From the NCBI GenBank assembly GCA_913060495.1, contig CAJXRP010000015.1:1-64000 (forward strand): a stretch of DNA of 64,000 nucleotides. Reading direction: 5' to 3'. This DNA is from an uncultured Gammaproteobacteria bacterium. GTDB lineage: Bacteria; Pseudomonadota; Gammaproteobacteria; Pseudomonadales; Pseudohongiellaceae. The notes beneath the pieces are model-generated. The model searched no databases. It had not been told where the DNA came from and saw nothing but the letters and a program-made list of their open reading frames with translations. The first letter of the stretch is position 1; every line of letters starts with the position of its first letter. This document shows, one piece after another, positions 25,475-33,777 of the stretch. Made by a program: the position numbers and the translations under genes.

Positions 25475-26026
25475 CTATCGGCCTTGCTGTAGAAGAGACC
25501 TTAGTTTGGCTACACCCAGCTTCCGCAATAGTTGAATATTCTGCTGAGGAATCGCTGAGATATCGGGATAGGACGCAACTTCTCTTGCTACGCTCGCCTC
25601 GCGCAATATATGTAAGAGGGGGTAAGGTGATCGATTACTATAGTTTTCCGCTTCATCCACTGTCTCAGCAAATCGGTACTGGGGATGGAAGCTCGCAATC
25701 TGAAAAATACCGCTATATCCCTCTTGCACAATCAGTCCATCCGCCAGGTCGAGAAATTGATTGTAGTCATCAAATTCTTGCAGGACATTTGGGTGAATCA
25801 ACAGGGTCGTCTCTACCTCGGCATTACTCTCGAGAAACTGCAATTCCTCCAGAAGGATCGCTAAAAGTTGTGCAGATGATTCAGCGGAAGATACAGAGAA
25901 GCGAATGCGATCCTTTACCAGTTCGCGCTTCGCGAAAGGGCAGAGATTCAGCTCAATGATGAACGATTCCAACCAGCGGCGAACGTCTTCAACTATTTCA
26001 TTTTTCTGCACAACTACCTCCGACAC
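25475..26026 (-). CDS. DUF1415 family protein
   Basis: A 183-residue cytoplasmic protein. The DUF1415 marks are the N-terminal NLCPFAKRELV (27-37, Cys29), TTLLIHPNVL in the middle, then FQIASFHPQYRFAET and NYSNRSPYPLLHILREASV toward the C-terminus. The conserved Cys, His and Arg suggest an enzyme, but none is known. The start is GTG. It lies between an ABC exporter gene, 24 bases upstream in the same direction, and aconitase, about 98 bases downstream. Confidence 0.88.
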   Translation of the reverse strand: MSEVVVQKNEIVEDVRRWLESFIIELNLCPFAKRELVKDRIRFSVSSAESSAQLLAILLEELQFLESNAEVETTLLIHPNVLQEFDDYNQFLDLADGLIVQEGYSGIFQIASFHPQYRFAETVDEAENYSNRSPYPLLHILREASVAREVASYPDISAIPQQNIQLLRKLGVAKLRSLLQQGR

Positions 26027-26050
26027 AGGATTCGTAGAAGAGGAGCCCTA

Positions 26051-27829
26051 CTAAGCCGATTCTTGCGACACTGTTTCGTCGGCATTGGCAGAGAATTGAA
26101 GACTCGCAAGATTCGCATACAGTTCGCTTTCGAGAAGTAACTCCTTGTGAGAACCCAGAGCAATTAACTTACCGGCATCAAGTACCGCAATCTTGCTTAC
26201 ATTCATCACCGTCGCCAAACGGTGCGCGATGACCAAGGAAGTGCGATTCGCCATCAATTTTTCCAACGCCATTTGCACCTTGCGCTCACTCTCTGCATCC
26301 AAGGCGCTGGTAGCCTCATCGAGCAGGAGGATCTCGGGATCCTTCAAGATTGCCCTAGCTATCGCTATGCGTTGTTTCTGTCCGCCGGATAGACGAATAC
26401 CCGACTCGCCGAGATAACTGTCATAACCCTCGGGCAACTTGTCTATGAATTCACTCGCGTAGGCTGATTCTGCGGCACTGCGAACTTCTTCGTCGCTAGC
26501 GTCGGGCCTGCCGTAACGAATATTTTCCCAGACATTGCCTGTAAACATAGTCGGCTGTTGAGAGACGATCGCAATATGGCTTCTTAGCTCCTTAGGATCG
26601 AGCTCTCTAATATCTATGCCGTCCAGCTCTATCGAACCTGATTGTGGATCATAGAAGCGCAGCGCCAGATCGAAGAGAGTGGATTTACCTGCGCCTGATG
26701 GCCCCACTAGAGCAACACTTTCCCCTGACTGAATCTGTAATGTGACACCATCCAACGCAGGAGTTTCGGGCCGCGAGGCATAGGCAAACGTAACATCGGT
26801 TAAGGAGAGCAAACCTTTGAAATTGCCATCGAGCTGACTTGGCTGCTCAGGCGCCGTGATTTCATTCTCGGCCTCTAACAACTCCATCAACCTCTCCATC
26901 GCGCCTGCGGCACGCTGTAGCTCACTAATAACCTGGCTTATGGCGCCAACTGCCGAGGCGACCAATACCGCATACGCGACGAATGCTGTGAGTTCTCCAG
27001 CCGACATTGAGCCGTTAATAACATCCTGCCCACCGACCCAGATCATTATAGCTAGCGCACCAAACACCAGCGTTATGACAATTGTAATAAGAAATGAGCG
27101 CATCATGATGCGCCGCAAGGCGACATTAAATGCAGTTTCTACATGATCGGAAAATTGTTGGTCATCATGACTCTGATGGTTATATGCCTGCACAGTCTTG
27201 ATCTGCTGAATGGTTTCACCGACATAGGCCCCAACATTCGCGATCTCATCCTGACTACTTCTCGAAAGCAGCCGCACCTTCTTACCAAAATACATAATCG
27301 GGCCAATCACCAACGGGATACAAATCAGCACGACACTGGTGAGCTTGGGGTTGGTGATAAAAAGAAAGATCGTGCCCCCCACCATCATCAGAATATTGCG
27401 CAGCGCAATCGAAGCCGACGATCCGATGACAGATTGAATGAGCGTAGTATCGGTGGTGATCCGTGACTGAATCTCGCCACTGAGGTTGTCTTCAAAATAA
27501 CCGGGGTGCAAATCGATAATATGGGAATAGACTGCCTTACGAATGTCCGCCGTGACCCGTTCTCCCAACCAAGACACCCAATAGAATCTAGCGAAGGTAC
27601 CAATCGCCTGAAAGATTGCGATAAAGAAAAACCCTAATACAGCGGTATTGAGAGCTTCGGTCGAACCCTCGACAAATCCGCTATCGACAATGATTCTCAC
27701 GTATTGAACGAGACCTAATGTCAGCCCCGCCGTGAAGACGAGAGCGACCGCTGCGATAGCAATTTGCTTCTTGTAGGGCTTTAGAAAAGAGGCGGATTTT
27801 AAGAGTAAGGATGTACTGGATTCTGGCAT
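26051..27829 (-). CDS. MsbA-like ABC exporter (membrane domain fused to ATPase)
   Basis: A 592-residue half transporter: six helices in residues 1-320 and an ATPase in 340-580 with Walker A GPSGAGKST, signature LSGGQKQRIAIARA, Walker B ILLLDEATSALD and switch His in IAHRLAT. The form (QIKTVQAYNHQ, SRITTDTTLIQ) resembles the MsbA/LmrA group of lipid or drug flippases. It works as a homodimer in the inner membrane. Substrate uncertain: no lipid-A genes adjoin it. Upstream of DUF1415 by 24 bases, probably one transcript. Confidence 0.88.
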   Translation of the reverse strand: MPESSTSLLLKSASFLKPYKKQIAIAAVALVFTAGLTLGLVQYVRIIVDSGFVEGSTEALNTAVLGFFFIAIFQAIGTFARFYWVSWLGERVTADIRKAVYSHIIDLHPGYFEDNLSGEIQSRITTDTTLIQSVIGSSASIALRNILMMVGGTIFLFITNPKLTSVVLICIPLVIGPIMYFGKKVRLLSRSSQDEIANVGAYVGETIQQIKTVQAYNHQSHDDQQFSDHVETAFNVALRRIMMRSFLITIVITLVFGALAIMIWVGGQDVINGSMSAGELTAFVAYAVLVASAVGAISQVISELQRAAGAMERLMELLEAENEITAPEQPSQLDGNFKGLLSLTDVTFAYASRPETPALDGVTLQIQSGESVALVGPSGAGKSTLFDLALRFYDPQSGSIELDGIDIRELDPKELRSHIAIVSQQPTMFTGNVWENIRYGRPDASDEEVRSAAESAYASEFIDKLPEGYDSYLGESGIRLSGGQKQRIAIARAILKDPEILLLDEATSALDAESERKVQMALEKLMANRTSLVIAHRLATVMNVSKIAVLDAGKLIALGSHKELLLESELYANLASLQFSANADETVSQESA

Positions 27830-27960
27830 GCACGCAATGTAGCAACTACAGACATAAAAGCAAGGAATAGCTTAGCGATAAGTGGTGTAGCTTGGGCTAG
27901 ATGACCGCCTCTTGTATCCCTCTACTAGAGAGTCGTACGCCTAGACTATGTGCAACTTGG

Positions 27961-28113
27961 TTATTTCTTACCCTCGCCTGACCGCCTCTCTCCTTCTCGG
28001 CGTTCTGACTTGCGACGCTCTTCCGCTAGCCAATTTTCCGCTTTCTCAGCGGACTTTCTGCGGTCTACGCGGCGACGACCGTCACTGTTTCTTTTTTCTT
28101 CAATCACAATCAT
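27961..28113 (-). CDS. small charged protein, 50 residues
   Basis: A short gene easily missed because longer spurious frames oppose it. It encodes 50 residues starting MIVIEEKRNSDGRRRVDRRK and ending in GERRSGEGKK, about 60 percent charged, with repeated D/E-RR clusters and one Trp. The ATG at 28113 has GAGGAA directly upstream. No homologue is recognised by name; small RR-rich proteins of this kind are common in gammaproteobacteria and may bind nucleic acid. Confidence rests on the ribosome-binding site and biased composition. Confidence 0.55.
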   Translation of the reverse strand: MIVIEEKRNSDGRRRVDRRKSAEKAENWLAEERRKSERREGERRSGEGKK

Positions 28114-28245
28114 TTCCTCGTTGCTTGGATTAGCACCAATCGCGGTGTCATTCGTCGTATCTCATAGGTATAGACTACGTTAATATCCCCTGTCTTTTCA
28201 ATTGTCCATTTTGGGCACGAATCAAATACCACCTTGAGGTAAATC

Positions 28246-28752
28246 ATGTCGCTATCAATGCATTCCAGCTCCATTCCCTATTTCGTTCGCTCTCTGAACA
28301 ATCTATCTACAATTCTCAAGATGGGCGCTGCGCACGCTAAAGAACACGAAATAGACCCTTCAATATTTGTGACCGCTCGTCTATTTCCCGACATGTTCCC
28401 ACTATCTCGCCAGGTACAAATCGCCTGTGATGTGGTCAAGGGTGCCGCTGCCAGAATCTCCGGCGTCGAGGCACCGAGCTTCGAAGACAACGAGTCCAGC
28501 TTTGAGGAACTACAAGAGCGAATTAGCAAGACCATCGAATTTCTGAATTCGGTGCCGGCTGACAAGATAAACGGAACTGAAGAAAAAGACATTAAACTGC
28601 AGGCGGGTTCGTTTGAGGTGGACTTTACCGGCGCCTCTTACCTGTCGATGTGGGCACTACCAAACCTCTATTTTCACGTCACTACAACTTACAATATATT
28701 GCGCCACAATGGTGTCGTATTAGGTAAGTTAGACTACGTTGGCGCACCTTAA
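28246..28752 (+). CDS. DUF1993 family protein
   Basis: A 168-residue soluble helical protein of the DUF1993 group, related to the DinB/YfiT four-helix bundle. It starts with the typical SLSMHSSSIPYFVRSLNNLSTILKMGAAHA and ends with LPNLYFHVTTTYNILRHNGVVLGKLDYVG, where the two His residues could bind metal. The ATG has GAGGT 7 bases upstream. Function unknown. A hairpin follows the stop at 28774. Confidence 0.87.
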   Translation: MSLSMHSSSIPYFVRSLNNLSTILKMGAAHAKEHEIDPSIFVTARLFPDMFPLSRQVQIACDVVKGAAARISGVEAPSFEDNESSFEELQERISKTIEFLNSVPADKINGTEEKDIKLQAGSFEVDFTGASYLSMWALPNLYFHVTTTYNILRHNGVVLGKLDYVGAP

Positions 28753-28773
28753 GTCATAGTAAAGCAGCTATGA

Positions 28774-28799
28774 ATCGACAGGAAATGAACCCTGTCGAT
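28774..28799. terminator. hairpin after DUF1993, possible terminator
   Basis: ATCGACAGG and CCTGTCGAT form a 9-bp stem with an 8-base loop between the convergent DUF1993 and M28 peptidase genes. It lacks a run of T on either side, so termination would be weak or factor-assisted. Confidence 0.45.
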
Positions 28800-28816
28800 T
28801 TATAGACTTGTTTAAG

Positions 28817-30049
28817 TTAATCACCCACAGAAGCACCGGTGAGTTTCGCTACAGCTGCAAGCGTGGTCTGGGCCGCATTCAACCCTAGCCTAAAATCCTT
28901 ATCGGTAAAGTTTGTCCAAACGTCCAATGGTGAGTGCCAAGTGGGGTTCCAGCCGCCTCCGGTATGTGACCCCCGCTCATTCTCGCGCAAGCTAATCGAG
29001 GGAACTACATTCATGAACGGCGTAGAATCCGTATTCGTCATATGTGGCCCGACTGTCGCAGGATAATCAGTATTGTAAGCATCTGCCGCCGCCTTAAACA
29101 CGAAGGCGAGCCGCATCGAATCATCCGCTAGATCAGAGTTGGACTGAAATTCGATATTCACGTCAGCTTCTGGGCGCTGATCCCAACTCACTGTACCGTC
29201 GGCACGCGGCGCACCATGATCCCAAAGCATCATGTCGTGCTGAATCATACCTAACCAAGTTGGCTCCGGATAATTACCAGAACCTGCAGGCTCCTCTATG
29301 CCCTGCAAGTCTTTGCGCTGCTCAACATAAGCGGACGAGCCATTGAGACCGGTCTCTTCGTTGTTCCACAGAGCAAAACGTATCGAGCGTTCCGTCTCAA
29401 CTCCAGGCGCACTCATAATTCGTGCAAGCTCCATCACCAGAGCCGTACCGGAACCGTCATCGTTAACCGCCTCGTTTACACCATGACCATCCATATGAGC
29501 ACTCACGATGTACATCTCATCAGGGCGCGTGCTCCCAATTTTAGTGCAATACACTTCAGACCTAGGGCCATCCACAGGTTCCTCGGCATTCAGCAATCGA
29601 ATTCTTTCATCAGGCTGGGCTTCGAGGTCGCGATTCACACCAGTAGGCGAACGATAGCCATAGATGGAACTGCCACCAGGACCACTCCCATTGCGACCAA
29701 CCAGACCTCCTGTTGGAGTAGTCAGATCGGGAGTGTCAGTAGCCGCTCTGCGACGGGAACCCCGTGGCGTTGTAGTAAATGTGTAGTTAATTCTTTCGAC
29801 ATTACTGCATCCATAGGAGATCAGCTGTTCTTCGATCCAGTCGACTGCGGCACGGTTGCGACTGGTACCTTGACGCCGATCACCAAATTGGGTCAACCCT
29901 TTAAGAGTGGTTTTATACGCTTCCAGCTCTAGTCTTGAAACCAATTCCGCCACTGGATCTTCAGCATCCTGCGCAGCGACAAGCGGGCTTAATCCAACAA
30001 ATGCCGCACTGGCTATAGCGGTTGCTAGAAGTCTTAGATTGCGATTCAT
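28817..30049 (-). CDS. exported M28-family zinc aminopeptidase
   Basis: A 410-residue protein with a signal peptide (cleavage near VAA-QD). The M28 zinc-site motifs are in order: YIVSAHMDGHG (His, Asp), AVNDDGSGTALVMEL (bridging Asp), ALWNNEETGLNGS (Glu pair) and a later HMTNTDSTPFMN. A loop in the N-terminal part (GSGPGGSSIYGYRSPTGV) is a family insertion. It probably releases amino acids from peptides in the periplasm. The ATG at 30049 is preferred over an in-frame start 36 bases earlier because of a GGAG just upstream and the signal peptide. Confidence 0.85.
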   Translation of the reverse strand: MNRNLRLLATAIASAAFVGLSPLVAAQDAEDPVAELVSRLELEAYKTTLKGLTQFGDRRQGTSRNRAAVDWIEEQLISYGCSNVERINYTFTTTPRGSRRRAATDTPDLTTPTGGLVGRNGSGPGGSSIYGYRSPTGVNRDLEAQPDERIRLLNAEEPVDGPRSEVYCTKIGSTRPDEMYIVSAHMDGHGVNEAVNDDGSGTALVMELARIMSAPGVETERSIRFALWNNEETGLNGSSAYVEQRKDLQGIEEPAGSGNYPEPTWLGMIQHDMMLWDHGAPRADGTVSWDQRPEADVNIEFQSNSDLADDSMRLAFVFKAAADAYNTDYPATVGPHMTNTDSTPFMNVVPSISLRENERGSHTGGGWNPTWHSPLDVWTNFTDKDFRLGLNAAQTTLAAVAKLTGASVGD

Positions 30050-30155
30050 GATCACTCCAATAATTGTGTAAAAGGCTATGTCCAAAAATTAAAACAGGGC
30101 TAAACAGTAACTTCTGAATAAGAGAATTTCAATCTGAAATAAAGTGAGTTGACGT

Positions 30156-30917
30156 CTACAGTTCACGCAGCCAAATGTTTCTGAAGGATACGACCTGCCC
30201 GTGATCCTGTAGCGTGATCGGCATCCTGCCACTGCAGTCCTGCTCTCTCATTTGCCCGTATGGAGTGCAGCGAGTCGAATACTCTGGTTCTTCTGTATAA
30301 GTTGCACCGAGTATCTCGACGTTATTTAACACCAGCACGCCGTTCTGGATAACTGTCACATAGGCGGGTGACTCAAGCTCACCGGCCGCTTCATACACCG
30401 GCGCCTGAAAAAAAATATCGTAGCTCTGCCACTCACCCGGCGGTTTAGATACATTCACTAAAGGCGCATACTGCAGATAAACCGATCCCGCCTGACCATT
30501 CACATAGGTTGGGTTTTCCCAACTATCAAGCACCTGTACCTCGAAGATAGAGTTTAGAAAAATACCGCTATTCCCTCTGCTCTGTCCTTGGCCCATAATT
30601 GTGGCCGTTGGCGACCATTCAATATGCAATTGAAAATCTGCGAATGCCTGCCTTGTCTTGATAGAACCTGTACCGTTATTAACCGTGACAAAGTCATCTT
30701 CGATGATCCACGCGGCATCTTCCTCGCTACCGGCAGATTGCCATGCATCTAGATTGCTACCATCAAATAAGACGATAGCATCTGATGGCGCCTCACTATT
30801 TATCACACCGCTAATTTTTTCAGGAACTGGCGAGTAAATTTCGGCGGCATTTGCAGATTGGACGAATAATGACATCGCCAATCCAAATAATGTAATAGGG
30901 GTAACTAATTTTATCAT
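30156..30917 (-). CDS. exported DUF1080 (3-keto-disaccharide hydrolase-like) protein
   Basis: A 253-residue protein: signal peptide (cleavage SANA-AE near residue 25), then one concanavalin-like beta-sandwich with the DUF1080 signatures LFDGSNLDAWQS, DFQLHIEWSPT, GNSGIFLNSIFEVQVLDSW and GSVYLQYAPLVNVSKPPGEWQSYDIFF. Some members hydrolyse 3-keto-glycosides made by oxidation of sugars. Same strand as the M28 peptidase but separated by 106 bases, so the link is uncertain. A Gfo/Idh-type oxidoreductase lies elsewhere in the window (58.9 kb). Confidence 0.85.
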   Translation of the reverse strand: MIKLVTPITLFGLAMSLFVQSANAAEIYSPVPEKISGVINSEAPSDAIVLFDGSNLDAWQSAGSEEDAAWIIEDDFVTVNNGTGSIKTRQAFADFQLHIEWSPTATIMGQGQSRGNSGIFLNSIFEVQVLDSWENPTYVNGQAGSVYLQYAPLVNVSKPPGEWQSYDIFFQAPVYEAAGELESPAYVTVIQNGVLVLNNVEILGATYTEEPEYSTRCTPYGQMREQDCSGRMPITLQDHGQVVSFRNIWLREL

Positions 30918-31237
30918 TCGACTAGGGTTTCCTGGATGACTTCAGTATGAATCTAAGGGCTGACGAGGAGATTAGCACAGATGAAAACCCCCATAGACCG
31001 AATTTCTTCCCAGCGAGCTGTGTAGCCCGGATTCTAGCCTGAAACCTCTAATTCATTGGGCTACAGACCAAAATTAGCATTCTCGCGGCCAGCCAAAAAC
31101 CCACAAATTTAAAGAGACTTTGGCTATTTCCCACGTTAAACTACAACAATTCGTAGCTGCCAACGTTATCCGGTGTATGCCTGCAATTGAGCCGGCTAGC
31201 GCTGCAGATGATAACTACACATTTTAGGCGCTTAATC
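30918..31237. other. intergenic region with an 8-bp inverted repeat
   Basis: No gene is seen between the leftward DUF1080 gene and the rightward receiver gene. TGTAGCCC (31021-31028) and GGGCTACA (31058-31065) form a perfect inverted repeat with a 29-base loop. The TGTAGCCCGGATT string resembles from memory one arm of dispersed REP-like repeats in gammaproteobacteria. One copy in the window cannot establish that. Confidence 0.4.
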
Positions 31238-31636
31238 ATGGATGCAAATAAGTCAGGGACAGTTCTCGTCGTAGAAGACGAACCCGGCGTTCGTGATGTG
31301 GCCGTGCAGATGCTGCAATTCACAGGATTCGATGTGATCGAAGCCAGCGACGCGCAGAGTGGTCTCGAACTATTCAATCAAAACCCAGATATCGATCTGG
31401 TTTTCTCCGATGTAATCATGCCCGGCGGCACTAGCGGCATCGAGATGGCCAAGGAGATGCTTGCGCAGAAACCGCATACCCTCATCCTCCTCGCGACCGG
31501 CTATTCCGCTAAAGCAGAAGCACTCGCAAACACATCATCGCAGTCGGAGAATATCGGCGTGGTATCCAAGCCCTATGATATCAGCAAGATCCCGATACTG
31601 ATCTCAGCCATGATCAGTAACGCGGCAGCAGAATAG
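31238..31636 (+). CDS. single-domain response regulator
   Basis: A 132-residue CheY-like receiver with no output domain: acidic pair Glu13/Asp14, phospho-acceptor Asp58 in LVFSDVIMPGG, the switch Thr in LILLATGYSAKAE, and Lys in VVSKPYD. The sequence form, notably SDVIMPGGTSGIEMAKE, is that of receivers normally found at the C-terminus of hybrid histidine kinases. It may thus be a phosphorelay intermediate. No kinase gene is nearby. Start at MDANKSG, the last start before the domain; the ribosome-binding site is weak. Confidence 0.85.
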   Translation: MDANKSGTVLVVEDEPGVRDVAVQMLQFTGFDVIEASDAQSGLELFNQNPDIDLVFSDVIMPGGTSGIEMAKEMLAQKPHTLILLATGYSAKAEALANTSSQSENIGVVSKPYDISKIPILISAMISNAAAE

Positions 31637-31675
31637 GCACTTCAGCATAATAAGTAAGAAATTAGCGATTGCCGC

Positions 31676-32098
31676 CTAATCGTCAACTAGCGCTTGTTCC
31701 GCACGCATATTGCATGCCGTAACCTCAGGCAACTTCGCCATATACTTGAGCATCATCGCACCACGAATATCAGTTTTTTCGAGTAGCGATGATGATTCGT
31801 CTATGTGAAACACACGCGAAGTCGTTACCACCAAATCTTCTTCCATTGGCATAGCGCAGCGATGCACTCCAAAGCCTGTAGGTATTCGACGGGGAAGTCG
31901 GTTTCGGTACATGAATATTTCTTTGGTTTCTTCGAAATATGTATAGTCAACTATGCCGTCGCGGTTGCTGTCTCTCGCGCACATTTCATAGAGAACAAAA
32001 TTGTCACAATAGAGACTGTTTACAGGACGCTCACCAAGGTAATTCCCCGCACAGCTAGCTAGAAAAACACTACTCGTGACAAGCGCTAGAACGCGCAT
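31676..32098 (-). CDS. lipoprotein with EF-hand-like motif
   Basis: A 140-residue protein with a type II signal peptide; lipobox FLASC lipidates Cys16. The mature part contains DSNRDGIVDYTYFEE, matching the D-x-N-x-D-G-x-x-D calcium-loop pattern, and four further Cys residues that could pair. No enzyme motif or named family was recognised. Start chosen at the ATG before the signal peptide; an upstream in-frame ATG (32119) would only lengthen the leader, and neither has a clear ribosome-binding site. Confidence 0.62.
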   Translation of the reverse strand: MRVLALVTSSVFLASCAGNYLGERPVNSLYCDNFVLYEMCARDSNRDGIVDYTYFEETKEIFMYRNRLPRRIPTGFGVHRCAMPMEEDLVVTTSRVFHIDESSSLLEKTDIRGAMMLKYMAKLPEVTACNMRAEQALVDD

Positions 32099-32265
32099 CG
32101 TGGAAGACTGAGCTAACATAGATAATAACTTATGAACGGTGTACATCAATGAGCAGACTCGCAACTGGTTTAACTAAAGAAACTTTGTTCACAAAACTAA
32201 AGTTCGGTCGGTATTGTACGCGGGTTCTCGCGAAAGATTAAATCTAACTACTATCCAGCTATCAT

Positions 32266-33777
32266 CTAACTGCTAGGAAAAGAGAACCGTGCACCTTCAC
32301 TGTCCCCTTGAGCCGGCCATTTCTGCGTCATCGTCTTTCTGCGGGTATAGAAGCGTATCGAATCAGGACCATAGATACTGAGATCACCGAATAGCGAGCG
32401 CTTCCATCCTCCGAAGCTATGGCTAGCCACAGGAACTGGTAGTGCCACATTCACACCCACCATGCCCACCTGTATATGATCCGAGAAGTAACGCGCAGCC
32501 GCACCATCGCGCGTGAAAATACAGGTACCGTTCCCGTATTCGTGCCTGTTGATGATCGACATGGCCTGATCCAGGCTTTGAACTCGAACGACGCATAAAA
32601 TTGGACCAAAAATTTCATCGGAATGAATGCTCATCGTCTCACTCACTCTATCGAACAGATTACCGCCGATAAAATACCCACCCTCGTTTCCGGCAAGCTG
32701 CAGATTACGACCATCGACAACTAATTCAGCACCTTGATCCAAACCCTGTTCTATATAGTCATTGATTCGTTCGAGCGCATCCGCGCTAATCAGCGGACCC
32801 ATATCATTTTCAATGTCTGTACCAGGGCCAACCTTCAAGTCTTTCACCCGACTCGCGAGCTGGGCGACGGCCTTGTCTGCAGTTTCTTCCCCCACACAAA
32901 CAGCTACCGAAATCGCCATGCAACGCTCACCACAAGAGCCATATGCCGCACCCATCAACGCGTTAACCGCGTTATCCAAATCAGCATCGGGCATGATGAC
33001 GGCATGATTCTTCGCTCCGCCCAATGCCTGCACGCGCTTTCCTGTCTTACTAGCACGCTGATAGATTGATTCGGCGATCGGCGTGGAGCCAACAAAGCTC
33101 ACAGCCTGAATACGCGTATCATCTAAAATCAATTCCACAACGCGCTTGTCTCCGTTGATCACATTGAATACACCATCAGGCAAGCCTGCCTCGGTAAAGA
33201 GCTTCGCAAGCAGCAGCGCAGCGCTAGGATCTCGCTCCGAAGGCTTAAGAATAAACGTATTGCCACAGGCTATCGCCATGGGGAACATCCACATAGGAAC
33301 CATGGCAGGAAAATTAAAAGGCGTGATACCTGCAACGATGCCAAGCGCCTGAAACTCTGACCAGCTATCTATATCAGGCCCTGCATTCTTGGAATGCTCT
33401 CCCTTGAGTAATTCGGAAATACCGCAGGCGTATTCGACAACTTCAATACCGCGAATTAATTCCCCACGGGCATCATCCAATACCTTGCCGTGTTCGGCAG
33501 TGATCGCCTGACAGATTTCATCGATGTTCGCCTCCAGCAGCTGCTTATAGCGAAAGAGTATCTGTGCTCTCTTCTGTGGCGGCGTATTACGCCAAGCTGC
33601 GAAGGCTAAGCTAGCCGCATGAATCACCTCTTCTAGCTCTGCATCAAGCGCACAGGCCAACTTCTTCTCTACCTGCCCCGTAGCCGGATTAAATACGTCG
33701 AGCGTCTCACCGCTGCCTGCTCTCTCACGACCGCCGATGTAATGGCCAAGTAGCTCAGGTGTTTCAGTTGAACTCAT
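32266..33777 (-). CDS. mmsA: CoA-acylating (methyl)malonate-semialdehyde dehydrogenase
   Basis: A 503-residue aldehyde dehydrogenase of the MmsA branch. The catalytic Cys is in AAYGSCGERCMAISVAV, NAD contacts are FILKPSERDPSAALLLA and FVGSTPIAESIY, and QALGGAKNHAVIMPDAD is diagnostic. It converts malonate- or methylmalonate-semialdehyde plus CoA to acetyl- or propionyl-CoA with CO2 release. It overlaps the upstream aminotransferase gene by 14 bases. In this operon it probably takes malonate semialdehyde from beta-alanine, though valine or inositol breakdown use the same enzyme. Confidence 0.92.
   Translation of the reverse strand: MSSTETPELLGHYIGGRERAGSGETLDVFNPATGQVEKKLACALDAELEEVIHAASLAFAAWRNTPPQKRAQILFRYKQLLEANIDEICQAITAEHGKVLDDARGELIRGIEVVEYACGISELLKGEHSKNAGPDIDSWSEFQALGIVAGITPFNFPAMVPMWMFPMAIACGNTFILKPSERDPSAALLLAKLFTEAGLPDGVFNVINGDKRVVELILDDTRIQAVSFVGSTPIAESIYQRASKTGKRVQALGGAKNHAVIMPDADLDNAVNALMGAAYGSCGERCMAISVAVCVGEETADKAVAQLASRVKDLKVGPGTDIENDMGPLISADALERINDYIEQGLDQGAELVVDGRNLQLAGNEGGYFIGGNLFDRVSETMSIHSDEIFGPILCVVRVQSLDQAMSIINRHEYGNGTCIFTRDGAAARYFSDHIQVGMVGVNVALPVPVASHSFGGWKRSLFGDLSIYGPDSIRFYTRRKTMTQKWPAQGDSEGARFSFPSS

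Noticed and set aside
27950..28183. two rightward frames of 61-77 codons
   Set aside because: They oppose the 50-residue charged gene, lack ribosome-binding sites, and their Ser/Arg/Phe-rich sequence is the antisense of its Arg/Glu codons.
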